Shown: piece after piece, positions 1 through 6,338 of the stretch
Layout of the letters: each line of letters opens with the position of its first letter
Numbering within the stretch: position 1 is the stretch's first letter
Assembly (NCBI GenBank): GCA_937896015.1
Contig: CALBLR010000134.1
Span: 1 to 7,920, forward strand
Source of the DNA: an uncultured Prevotellaceae bacterium
GTDB lineage: Bacteria; Bacteroidota; Bacteroidia; Bacteroidales; Muribaculaceae
Reading direction: 5' to 3'
DNA: 7,920 nt
Position numbers and translations under genes: made by a program
The notes under the pieces: generated by a model
Told to the model about the DNA's origin: nothing
Seen by the model: the letters and a program-made list of their open reading frames with translations, nothing else
The model's database searches: none

Positions 1-504
1 CTTTTTCACCTTGATGTCGGCCTTGCCGGCCTTGTCGATGTTGATTTTGAACTGCATCGAGGTGCTCAGCGTGTCAAACAACTCGTCGGGGGCGTTGATT
101 TCCACGGGTGAGTCGCCATAGTGGTCGGTGTGTTTCATAAAGCCGTCCTTCTCAACATAGCTGCGGTTGATTTTCAGCTTGTTGATCATCTTGTTTTTCA
201 GCTCTTGCGAGCCCATCACCACCACCTCGTCGTCCACCTTCGAGCCGCCAAGGTCGCCCAGGCTGAGGCTCTTAAGCAGCGATGCTCCGGCGCTCGAGCC
301 GTTATCGTCCTGCGCCACGAGTATGGTAGATGTCACAAGATAGGTGGGCGACTTCACTTTAAGGTAGAGCATTGCCAGCCCGAGGCACACCACCACCGAT
401 GCGGCAAACACCCACCAGTAGCGTTTGTATTTATTTAATATTGCGCCGAAGTCAATCATCGGCTCGCTTTGCTGTGCGTTGTTAGAACTTTGATTTTGGC
501 TCAT
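1..504 (-). CDS. Wzz/Wzc-type polysaccharide chain-length or export protein, N-terminal part (partial)
   Basis: Reading from the ATG at 504 down to base 1 gives 168 codons with no stop, so the gene runs off the left edge. The protein starts with a polar cytoplasmic segment (1-28). A transmembrane helix follows at about 29-50 (WWVFAASVVVCLGLAMLYL), preceded by the basic stretch NKYKRYW. Next comes a periplasmic region beginning SPTYLVTSTILVAQ, the usual opening of the Wzz domain. The segment around 95-120 (VMGSQELKNKMINKLKI) also fits Wzz/GumC-type co-polymerases, which control chain length and export at the inner membrane. In Bacteroidales many of these carry a C-terminal tyrosine kinase domain (Wzc type); that part lies outside the window, so its presence is unknown. 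The gene lies 41 nt downstream of the Wza-like gene, probably in the same transcript. The inter-gene stretch is AT-rich, with no Shine-Dalgarno site. The family call is firm; kinase or no kinase is open. Confidence 0.85.
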   Translation of the reverse strand, partial: MSQNQSSNNAQQSEPMIDFGAILNKYKRYWWVFAASVVVCLGLAMLYLKVKSPTYLVTSTILVAQDDNGSSAGASLLKSLSLGDLGGSKVDDEVVVMGSQELKNKMINKLKINRSYVEKDGFMKHTDHYGDSPVEINAPDELFDTLSTSMQFKINIDKAGKADIKVKK

Positions 505-545
505 AAACGAGAATATGTGAGTTCTTTTGTTTTAGGTCTGTAAAC

Positions 546-1349
546 TTATTTCACTGTGAGTGCTATCACCAGCGACGCTATCACCGAGGCCATGCTCACC
601 ACGGTGGAGATGGTCGACAGCTTGTAGGCGTTGTTTTGGTTGTATTTTGAGTTGTCGATCTTGATCTTGTTGGGCTCCACATACACCACATCGTTTTGCT
701 GCAGATAGAAGCATGGCGACGAGAACACGCTGTCCGACGCCAGGTTGATGCGCGTGAAGGTCTTGTTGCCGTCCACTTCGCGTATCACCATCACGTTGTC
801 GCGGCGGCCAAACTCGGTGAGGTCGCCGGCGTCGCTCAGGGCGTCGAGCACGGTGTAGCGCTGCTGCTGCACATATATTTTGTGCGGGCTCTCCACTTCG
901 CCCATCACATCCACGTTGAATCCCAGCAGCTCGACGCGCACAAACGGGTCTTTCACGTCGCGGCTCACCATGGTCTTGATGGTTTGCGCAATCTCGCTTG
1001 TGGTCTTTCCCTTCACATAAATTTCCCCCAAGTTCGGGATGGCAATGTTGCCCTTGCTGTCCACAATGTAGGTTTGCACGCGGTTGTTGCCCTGCGTTGT
1101 CAGCTCGCCGCGGCGTGCGGCGTTGGTCATGGGCTGGTTGTAGGCCACGGTGGCGTCGGGCACGGCCGACGAGATTGTTATCACCAGCTCGTTGTCGGGC
1201 TGGATGCGTATTTCGGGCACTGCGCTCTGTGGCAGCGCGCCCTGCTTGTAGGCGGCCAGGTTTCTGAAATAGCCCAAGTTGTTCTCGCTGGTGCCGCACG
1301 ATGTGAGCATGAGCACTGCGGCAACTATGAGTAGTAAAGCTTTTTTCAT
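546..1349 (-). CDS. Wza-like outer-membrane polysaccharide export lipoprotein
   Basis: This 267-residue protein begins with a lipoprotein signal: KK, a hydrophobic stretch, then the lipobox LTSC with the acylated Cys at 18. A Poly_export (Wza-type) domain follows at about 45-130; it opens PEIRIQPDNELVITIS and includes VDSKGNIAIPNLGEIYVKG (97-115), both typical of the family. An SLBB-type repeat follows from about 146 (VDVMGEVESPHKIYV) to 190. The C-terminus (about 245-266) is a hydrophobic helix that could insert in the outer membrane, as the C-terminal helix of Wza does. Such proteins form the outer-membrane channel for capsular or exopolysaccharide and work with a Wzz/Wzc partner, which is the next gene downstream. 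The ATG at 1349 gives the complete signal peptide. A Bacteroidota-type promoter lies 150-180 nt upstream, so the transcript would have a leader of roughly 140 nt. Whether it serves capsule, exopolysaccharide or another glycan cannot be read from this gene. Confidence 0.92.
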   Translation of the reverse strand: MKKALLLIVAAVLMLTSCGTSENNLGYFRNLAAYKQGALPQSAVPEIRIQPDNELVITISSAVPDATVAYNQPMTNAARRGELTTQGNNRVQTYIVDSKGNIAIPNLGEIYVKGKTTSEIAQTIKTMVSRDVKDPFVRVELLGFNVDVMGEVESPHKIYVQQQRYTVLDALSDAGDLTEFGRRDNVMVIREVDGNKTFTRINLASDSVFSSPCFYLQQNDVVYVEPNKIKIDNSKYNQNNAYKLSTISTVVSMASVIASLVIALTVK

Positions 1350-1498
1350 TACAATATTACTATGAGTGTGTGATGCGATGTTATATAGTTATAATATATG
1401 TATTAACGCACACTGTGGCTGCAATATTTTGCCGTGACGCAAAAATAATGCCGCTTCCATTGTAGTGCGATGGGCGGCGTGCGGCGCGTTGCGCACTG

Positions 1499-1530
1499 CA
1501 AAGTTAGCACAAATCGGCCACAGCGCCAAA
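1499..1530 (-). promoter_or_regulatory. Bacteroidota-type promoter for the Wza-like/Wzc-like operon
   Basis: On the minus strand TTTG lies at 1530-1527 and TAACTTTG at 1506-1499, with 20 nt between them. This matches the known Bacteroidota primary sigma factor consensus, TTTG near -33 and TAnnTTTG near -7, with the expected spacing. Transcription would begin near 1492-1495, leaving a leader of roughly 140-145 nt before the ATG at 1349. Activity is inferred from the match only. Confidence 0.65.
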
Positions 1531-1609
1531 TGGCCGCCATGTTGCCGCCCGAAGCGCCGCAATGCTGAAAAATGTGCCGCGCCATTACGCGCGACTAACG
1601 AAATAGCAG

Positions 1610-1617
1610 TAACTTTG
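1610..1617 (+). promoter_or_regulatory. -7 promoter element for the glycosyltransferase operon
   Basis: TAACTTTG matches the Bacteroidota -7 consensus TAnnTTTG exactly. It lies 30 nt before the ATG at 1648, so the leader would be about 25 nt. No TTTG is present at the -33 position; the nearest candidate is TTAC at 1585-1588, 21 nt upstream, which matches only half of the box. The promoter may therefore be weaker or depend on an activator. It is the only candidate seen for the downstream plus-strand genes. Confidence 0.45.
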
Positions 1618-1647
1618 TGCAGCGAATAAAGTTTAGACTACACAAAA

Positions 1648-2826
1648 ATGCATATTTCATTCATAATATCTCCGGTTGTGATTGCTTTGCTTGCCACGGG
1701 CTTTGTGGCTTTGGCCGCGGTGGTGTGGTGGCACTGGTCGCGCGCCATGAGGCTGCGCCGCTTTGCCTCGCGCTATGAGCGGGAGCGCGAATACGCCCAG
1801 CAGCTGCCGCCTGTGAGCGTGGTGGTGAGCGCGCACAACGACGCCGACTGCCTGCAGCGCTTTTTGCCGTCGCTGCTCGAGCAGGACTATCCCGCCGACT
1901 TCGAGGTGGTGGTGGTCGACGACGGCTCGTGCGACACCAGCGCCGATGCGCTGAGTGCGCTCGTGGCCCAGTATGGCAATCTGCGTGTCACGTTCATCCC
2001 CGACGACACCCGCGCCCTGTCGCGCAAAAAGCTGTCGATAATGGTGGGCATCAAGGCCGCCAAGCACGACATTGTGCTCACCACCTGTGCCAACTGCCGC
2101 CCCGACAGCCCGCAGTGGCTGCAGCTGATGATGCGCAACTTCACCCCCGACACCGATGTGGTGCTGGGCTTCTCGCACATCGATGCTGATGCCGACCGCG
2201 GCATAGGCCGCCGCTACCGCGCCTTCGACGCTGCCTCGTGCGGCTGCCAGTGGCTCAACGCCGCCGTCAAGGGCAATCCCTACCGCGGCGACGGCAACAA
2301 TCTGGCCTACCGCAAGCACTGCTTCTTTGACCGCAACGGCTTTGCCAGCTCGCTCGACCTGCGGTGGGGTGAGGACGACGTGTTTGTGAGCGAGATAGCC
2401 ACCGGGGCAAACACCCGTGTTGAAATTGACCCTGATGCCATGGTCACCGTTGAGCACGACGACGCTGTGCTGGCGCACCGCCGCCTGAAGCTGCGCCGCG
2501 ACTTCACGGCGCGCCGCCTGCCGCGTCTGCCGTTTGCCGTGCAGGGCCTGATGAGCGTGCTGGCCTATGCCGGCGTGGCCTGTGTGGCCGCTGCCGTGGC
2601 CCTCGACTGGACCAATGTGGTGACCGATGCCGTGGCGGCCGCGGTGGTTGTTGCCGCAGCTGTGGCTGTGATGCCAGCTGTTGGGCGCTGCTGCCGATTG
2701 CTGGGGCTGCGCCGCTTGCGCCTCATGGCACCCGTCATGGTGCTATGGCGGCCGCTGGTCGACATTGCCTACATGTTGCGCGCCACCCGCGACCACGACA
2801 GCAACTACACATCAATTACCGACTGA
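1648..2826 (+). CDS. Family 2 glycosyltransferase, membrane-anchored, with altered DxD motif
   Basis: This 392-residue protein has an N-terminal transmembrane helix (about 5-30), a GT-A glycosyltransferase domain (about 54-275) and two or three hydrophobic helices near the C-terminus (about 298-318, 326-345, 360-377). GT2 signatures are VSVVVSAHNDADCLQRFLPS (56-75), VVVVDDGS (87-94, nucleotide-sugar binding), LSRKKLSIMVGIKAA (124-138), GDGNNLAYRK (214-223) and GEDDVFV (241-247, the usual site of the catalytic acid). Where related enzymes have the metal-binding D-x-D in a TDADC-like string, this protein reads TCANC (146-150), so both aspartates are missing. It would transfer a sugar from an activated donor to a lipid-linked or growing glycan at the inner membrane; donor and acceptor are unknown. 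The start is supported by an in-frame stop at 1627 and a promoter element 30 nt upstream. The gene leads an apparent operon with two acyltransferases and a DUF218 protein. The family is clear; full activity is not certain. Confidence 0.88.
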   Translation: MHISFIISPVVIALLATGFVALAAVVWWHWSRAMRLRRFASRYEREREYAQQLPPVSVVVSAHNDADCLQRFLPSLLEQDYPADFEVVVVDDGSCDTSADALSALVAQYGNLRVTFIPDDTRALSRKKLSIMVGIKAAKHDIVLTTCANCRPDSPQWLQLMMRNFTPDTDVVLGFSHIDADADRGIGRRYRAFDAASCGCQWLNAAVKGNPYRGDGNNLAYRKHCFFDRNGFASSLDLRWGEDDVFVSEIATGANTRVEIDPDAMVTVEHDDAVLAHRRLKLRRDFTARRLPRLPFAVQGLMSVLAYAGVACVAAAVALDWTNVVTDAVAAAVVVAAAVAVMPAVGRCCRLLGLRRLRLMAPVMVLWRPLVDIAYMLRATRDHDSNYTSITD

Positions 2827-2878
2827 AGAAGCAAAGCAATAACTGGCCGGCTCGTCCGCCATATATACCTAAATCGCA

Positions 2879-3910
2879 ATGGACCACCATCACGGCACAC
2901 AGCAGCACAGCTTCGGGGCGTTCACGGCATGGCGCGCACTTGCCGCGCTGAGCATTGTGCTGTTTCACTATGATGTGGCCGGGTTCAGCCGCCCCACATG
3001 GTTTGGCGTGTCGATGTTTTTTGCGATGAGCGGCTTCCTGCTCGCTTGGCACCACGCGCCCCAAATGGCCGAGCGCAGTCTTCGCCGCGCCTTTGTGCTG
3101 ACCCATGTGCCGCGACTGTATTTCATCAACTGGCTTGCACTGCTGCTGTTACTGCCGCTTGGAGCGCTTGCCCATGCGCGGTGGCTGCTGCCCGACGCCC
3201 TGCTGCTGCAGGCGTGGCTGCCGTGGCACAATGCGGCGTTTTCGGGCAACTCGGTGGCTTGGTTCCTGAGCGCGCTTGTGCCGTGCTACTGCGCCTTTCC
3301 GCTGCTGGCGCGCGCCGTGGCCGCCGCCCCGTGGCGGTTGTGCCTGCTTGCTGTGGCGGCAATGGCTGCCTTGCAGTGTGCGCTGGTGCAGTGGGTGGGC
3401 GGTGATGCCGCTTACACATTTCCGCTGAGCCGCATTCAAGATTTTGCGCTGGGCGTGGTGTTGTGCCGCCTTGCCCGCACCCGCCGCACGGCGGGCAAGG
3501 CCACGTTGTGGCAGCTGCTGGCTGTGGCCATTGTGACTGTGGCCATGGCAGTGAGCTGGCTGTGGCCCGAGAGGCTTGCCGGCTACGACTCGGTGGCGCT
3601 TTGGTGGCCGCCCGCGGCTGCTGTGCTCATGGCTTTCTCGCTCGATGGCGGTCTGCCGGCCAAACTGATGGCTCACTGCGCACCGCTGCAGTGGGTGGGC
3701 GCGATGTCGATGGAGGTGTATGCGCTGCAATGCGTTGCGCCTCAGTTGTGGAACCGCGTGCTTGCCCCCGTGGCGGCCCACTTTGGCTGGACCGCTGCCT
3801 ACAGCCGCTATGCGCTGCCCAGTGTGGCGCTGCTGCTGGCGCTGGCTTGGGCGGTGCGCAAGTGGATCACCGCGCCACTGTGGCGCAAACTCAGCATGCG
3901 CCATGATTAA
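2879..3910 (+). CDS. Acyltransferase-3 family integral membrane protein (first of a tandem pair)
   Basis: This 343-residue, very hydrophobic protein has about ten predicted membrane helices, as is usual for the acyltransferase-3 (OafA/YrhL) family. These enzymes transfer acyl groups, often acetyl, onto sugars of surface glycans. The R-X10-H motif is present: R19 and H30 in WRALAALSIVLFHY. It is followed by FFAMSGFLLAW (47-57), the usual SGF loop. The next family motif, normally R-x-x-R followed by a Pro, appears as HVPRLYFINW (76-85): the first Arg is His and the Pro is Phe. The late motif reads QWVGAMSMEVYALQ (271-284), ending in Gln where His is common. The ATG is fixed by an in-frame stop two codons upstream. 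The gene follows the glycosyltransferase by 52 nt and overlaps the next gene by 8 nt. It is homologous to that neighbour. Substrate and acyl group are unknown, and the altered motif leaves activity open. Confidence 0.87.
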   Translation: MDHHHGTQQHSFGAFTAWRALAALSIVLFHYDVAGFSRPTWFGVSMFFAMSGFLLAWHHAPQMAERSLRRAFVLTHVPRLYFINWLALLLLLPLGALAHARWLLPDALLLQAWLPWHNAAFSGNSVAWFLSALVPCYCAFPLLARAVAAAPWRLCLLAVAAMAALQCALVQWVGGDAAYTFPLSRIQDFALGVVLCRLARTRRTAGKATLWQLLAVAIVTVAMAVSWLWPERLAGYDSVALWWPPAAAVLMAFSLDGGLPAKLMAHCAPLQWVGAMSMEVYALQCVAPQLWNRVLAPVAAHFGWTAAYSRYALPSVALLLALAWAVRKWITAPLWRKLSMRHD

Positions 3911-4886
3911 GTCGCTTAACTCGCTGAGGGCCTTGGCTGCCGTGGTGATAATCATGTATCACACGTGGAGCGGCACGCTCGCCACCGAGGCGTGCATGGC
4001 CATGATAATGATGATGGCCCTGAGTGGCATGGTCAACGCCATGCACCAGCCCTCGCCCATTGGCTATGGCCGCTGGATCGCGGCAAGGCTGAGGCGCATA
4101 CTGCCGCTGCACTGGCTCACGCTTGCCGCGCTGGCGGCGGGCGGAGCCGGGGTGGGGTGGACGCTGCTGCCAAACGCCCTGCTGCTGCACGCCTGGGTGC
4201 CGCGCCCCGACGTGTGCTATGGCTACAACACCATGTCGTGGTTTCTGAGCGCGCTGCTGCCGTGCTACCTGCTGCTGCCGTGGCTGTGCCGCGCCCTTGG
4301 CCGTGTTCCGGTAAAGGCCCAGCTGGCAGGGCTTGCGGCCCTGCTTGCGGCCGAGGGGGCGTGGCTGCTCTCGCTGCAGCCTGGCAGGTTTGCCACTTGG
4401 GCCGCCTATGTGGCCCCGCCAGTGCAGTTTGTCAACTTCGCTGCGGGAGTGGTGGCGTGCAACGTGTGGCGCGCCCTGCCGCCCGTCAGGTTGCCGGCCC
4501 GTCAGGCCTCGGCCATCGAGGTGGCTGTTGTTGTCCTGATAGCCGCCTTGGCGTGGATTACCCACACCGGCCCGCTTCCCGCCCGTCTCGGCCCGCCCTA
4601 CTGCCTGTGGGCTCTGCTCGTGGCCATGGTGGCGCTTGCCGCTCTCTCGCGCAGTGGCGGAGTGGTGACGCGCTTCCTGTCGAGCCGCCCTATGCAGTGG
4701 CTGGGCGGCATCAGTTTCGAGATGTTTATGCTGCACGGCATGGTGTGCGCGGCGGTGCTGGCCGCTGTGCCGCGCCTTGCCGCGCTGCCGTGGGCGGTGC
4801 AGGCCGCGGTGTGCCTGCCGGCGGTGGCCGCCGTGTCGTGGGTCGTCAACAGAATTTTGAACTCATTTGTATATAAACGAAAATGA
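3903..4886 (+). CDS. Acyltransferase-3 family integral membrane protein (second of a tandem pair)
   Basis: The 327-residue protein starts at the ATG at 3903 inside the end of the previous gene; the shared bases ATGATTAA hold this start and the previous stop. The frame stays open upstream to 3720, but starting at 3903 places the conserved motif at the N-terminus as in the family. It carries R9 and H20 of the R-X10-H motif (SLRALAAVVIIMYH), a shortened SGM loop (41-43), an intact R-x-x-R-I-L-P (R62, R65, P68) and a late motif QWLGGISFEMFMLH (265-278). It shares matching strings with the first copy: LLPNALLLHAWVP (88-100) against LLPDALLLQAWLP, and SWFLSALLPCY against AWFLSALVPCY. The pair arose by duplication and has since diverged. 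Its canonical residues are better kept than those of the first copy. It should acylate a glycan or lipid-linked intermediate at the inner membrane; the substrate is unknown. Its stop overlaps the next start by 4 nt (ATGA). Confidence 0.87.
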   Translation: MIKSLNSLRALAAVVIIMYHTWSGTLATEACMAMIMMMALSGMVNAMHQPSPIGYGRWIAARLRRILPLHWLTLAALAAGGAGVGWTLLPNALLLHAWVPRPDVCYGYNTMSWFLSALLPCYLLLPWLCRALGRVPVKAQLAGLAALLAAEGAWLLSLQPGRFATWAAYVAPPVQFVNFAAGVVACNVWRALPPVRLPARQASAIEVAVVVLIAALAWITHTGPLPARLGPPYCLWALLVAMVALAALSRSGGVVTRFLSSRPMQWLGGISFEMFMLHGMVCAAVLAAVPRLAALPWAVQAAVCLPAVAAVSWVVNRILNSFVYKRK

Positions 4887-5509
4887 AAGCAACGGTCAAA
4901 ATGCGCATCCTGTGGCCCACCGTGACGCTTGTCATTGCAGCGGCGGCGGCTGTTGCCGCCTGCAACGTGGCCGTGACACGCAATGCCAGCGGGCGTGTGT
5001 ACAGCTGCGTCGACTCGGTGCCTATGCGTCAGGTTGGCCTGTTGCTGGGCACGTCTCCGCGGTCGAGACTCACCGGGCGTGAGGGGCGCTTCTACGCTCC
5101 CCGCATCAATGCTGCTGTAAGCCTTTACAGGGCTGGCAAAGTGAAACGGCTGCTCATCAGCGGGTCGGACAGCAGCGCCTTTGGCATCAACGAGGTGCAG
5201 AGCATGCGCCGGTCGCTTCTTGCCCGCGGTGTGCCCGACTCGGTGATTACGCTCGATGGCAAGGGCTACCGCACCATTGCCTCGGTGCGCCGTGCCACGC
5301 AGGTTTACGGCCTCAGCAATTATGTGGTGATTTCGCAGCGGTTTCACAACGAGCGCGCCATATATCAGGCCGACCACATAAGCCGGCTCAACGCCGGTCG
5401 CGTGATTGGCTTCAACGCCGCCGACCCGAAGGGCGTGCTGGCAGCCCGCATCTATGTGCGCGAGTGGTTTGCCAGGGTGAAACTGATGTGGGAGGTGTGG
5501 CTGCAATAG
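4883..5509 (+). CDS. SanA/YdcF-like DUF218 envelope protein
   Basis: This 208-residue protein has a short basic start, a hydrophobic segment (about 9-27) and a soluble domain beginning near 50. Family strings are QVGLLLGTSP (50-59), GRFYAPRINAAVSLYRAGKVKRLLISG (68-94, named here by position), NEVQSMRRSLLARGVP (103-118), LDGKGYRTIASVRRA (124-138) and VVISQRFHNERAIYQA (148-163). These are the conserved blocks of the DUF218 fold in E. coli SanA, including the GTS, SG, RT and FH residues. SanA is linked to envelope barrier function and vancomycin sensitivity, but no reaction is established for the family. The N-terminal segment ends VAAC (24-27), which fits a lipobox, so the protein may be a lipoprotein instead of membrane-anchored. 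The start overlaps the upstream stop as ATGA, implying translational coupling to the acyltransferases and a possible role in the same glycan pathway. Confidence 0.85.
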   Translation: MKATVKMRILWPTVTLVIAAAAAVAACNVAVTRNASGRVYSCVDSVPMRQVGLLLGTSPRSRLTGREGRFYAPRINAAVSLYRAGKVKRLLISGSDSSAFGINEVQSMRRSLLARGVPDSVITLDGKGYRTIASVRRATQVYGLSNYVVISQRFHNERAIYQADHISRLNAGRVIGFNAADPKGVLAARIYVREWFARVKLMWEVWLQ

Positions 5510-5535
5510 GGTGGGCGGCAAAACTACTGCCCATT
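5510..5535 (+). terminator. Possible stem-loop after the glycan operon
   Basis: GGTGGGCGG (5510-5518) can pair with CTGCCCATT (5527-5535) through about nine pairs, three of them G-T wobbles, around an 8-nt loop. It starts one base after the DUF218 stop and lies in the 66-nt gap before the type IX secretion genes. No T-run follows, so a classical intrinsic terminator is not supported. It may still mark the boundary between the two gene groups or affect mRNA stability. I see no clear TAnnTTTG promoter in the rest of this gap, so read-through is possible. Confidence 0.25.
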
Positions 5536-5575
5536 CACACAATAAACGGCCTTGCGGCTGCGTTATAGTAGTTAG

Positions 5576-6319
5576 ATGTCATACACAGCAAAGCGAAACA
5601 TAGTAATCATAACGCTGCTAATTAGCTTTTTGGCGGCGTTTGCACAGGATAACGACAAAATCCTGAACCGCCCCTATGCCGATATGAAAAAAGTGCATTT
5701 CGGCTTTTCGGTGGGCATGAATTTTCAGGATTTGAACATCACCAACAACGGCCTCGTCACCGATGACGGCCAGTCGTGGTTTGCCGATATTCCCAGCCAC
5801 TCGCCCGGATTCTGTGTCAACGTGCTGGCCGACCTCAGGCTGTCGCGCTACTTCAACCTGCGCTTCACGCCTGGCATGTATTTCGGCAACAAGGTGGTGA
5901 AATACGTCAACGCCAACGCTCCTGCCGATGTGGCCGAGCCCGAGCTGCGGCTGCAGAGCCAGAACATCAAGGCCACCTATGTGGTGCTGCCCGTCGACCT
6001 GAAGTATTCCGCCCTGCGCTACCACAACCTGCGCCCCTACTTCACTGCGGGCGTGATGGGCGTGTATGACGTGGGCAAGGAGCGCAGCGAGCAGCTGCGG
6101 CTTAAGAATTTCAACACCATGCTCACCGTGGGCATGGGGTGCGACATATATCTGCCGTTTTTCAAGCTTTGCCCCGAGCTGAAGTTCTGCTTCGGCCTGC
6201 GCAACCTGCTTGAGAAAAACCGCCCCGACCTGCAGGACAACCCCGACATGATGAAGTTCACCAACAGCGTGAGCAAGGTGCTCGACAACATGGTGGTGCT
6301 CACATTTTATTTTGAGTAA
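5576..6319 (+). CDS. porT: PorT-like outer-membrane beta-barrel protein of type IX secretion
   Basis: This 247-residue protein has a signal peptide (1-23, ending LAAFA before Gln24), then NRPYADMKKVHFGFSVGMN (31-49) and QDLNITNNG (51-59). This is the characteristic opening of PorT/SprT proteins: an N..Y.D.K..HFGF string leading into the first beta strand. Alternating hydrophobic and polar segments through the rest suggest a small barrel of about eight strands, with a C-terminal strand ending in aromatic FYFE as outer-membrane barrels often do. The length is close to that of P. gingivalis PorT. PorT is required for type IX secretion of proteins across the outer membrane; its exact step is unresolved. 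It is followed after 19 nt by the PorP-family gene and then gldK, which supports the call. The ATG at 5576 gives a normal signal peptide. No clear promoter was seen in the 66 nt upstream. Confidence 0.88.
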   Translation: MSYTAKRNIVIITLLISFLAAFAQDNDKILNRPYADMKKVHFGFSVGMNFQDLNITNNGLVTDDGQSWFADIPSHSPGFCVNVLADLRLSRYFNLRFTPGMYFGNKVVKYVNANAPADVAEPELRLQSQNIKATYVVLPVDLKYSALRYHNLRPYFTAGVMGVYDVGKERSEQLRLKNFNTMLTVGMGCDIYLPFFKLCPELKFCFGLRNLLEKNRPDLQDNPDMMKFTNSVSKVLDNMVVLTFYFE

Positions 6320-6338
6320 AGAAAAATAAGCATAAGGC

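Larger units (their letters stand above)
1350..1647. other. Divergent intergenic region (298 nt) between the export genes and the glycosyltransferase operon
   Basis: No convincing gene lies here. The left part (about 1351-1405) is AT-rich and would form the untranslated leader of the export operon. The middle (about 1450-1590) is GC-rich with short inverted repeats such as CGCG around CCATTA near 1578-1590, which are too short to call. Two -7 elements with the same sequence TAACTTTG occur on opposite strands at 1499-1506 (minus) and 1610-1617 (plus); they are listed separately. A further minus-strand TATTTTTG at 1440-1447 fits the -7 consensus but has no TTTG box at the right distance. A 60-codon minus-strand reading frame here (1403-1585) has no recognisable family signature and spans the minus-strand promoter; it is not called. 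Confidence 0.7.

Noticed and set aside
546..1334. Long overlapping frames on both strands inside the Wza-like gene (plus 696-1334, minus 532-1299)
   Set aside because: They are shadows of the GC-rich Wza-like gene. Their translations are rich in His, Arg and Ala with no family motifs, and the true frame has a lipobox and Poly_export signatures.
1657..2478. A 273-codon minus-strand frame opposite the glycosyltransferase
   Set aside because: It is a reverse-strand shadow made by GC-rich codon use; it lacks any recognisable domain, while the plus frame has full GT2 motifs.
2879..2911. His-rich start MDHHHG of the first acyltransferase, resembling an affinity tag or metal site
   Set aside because: There are only three consecutive His and no vector sequence around them. 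The start is fixed by an upstream in-frame stop, so it is a native, poorly conserved N-terminus.
3149..5542. Long minus-strand frames (3149-3955, 3891-4736, 4598-5542) and plus-strand frame 3965-4876
   Set aside because: All lie opposite or inside the acyltransferases and DUF218 gene, are His/Arg/Gln-rich or Gly/Arg-rich low-complexity translations, and cross true gene boundaries.
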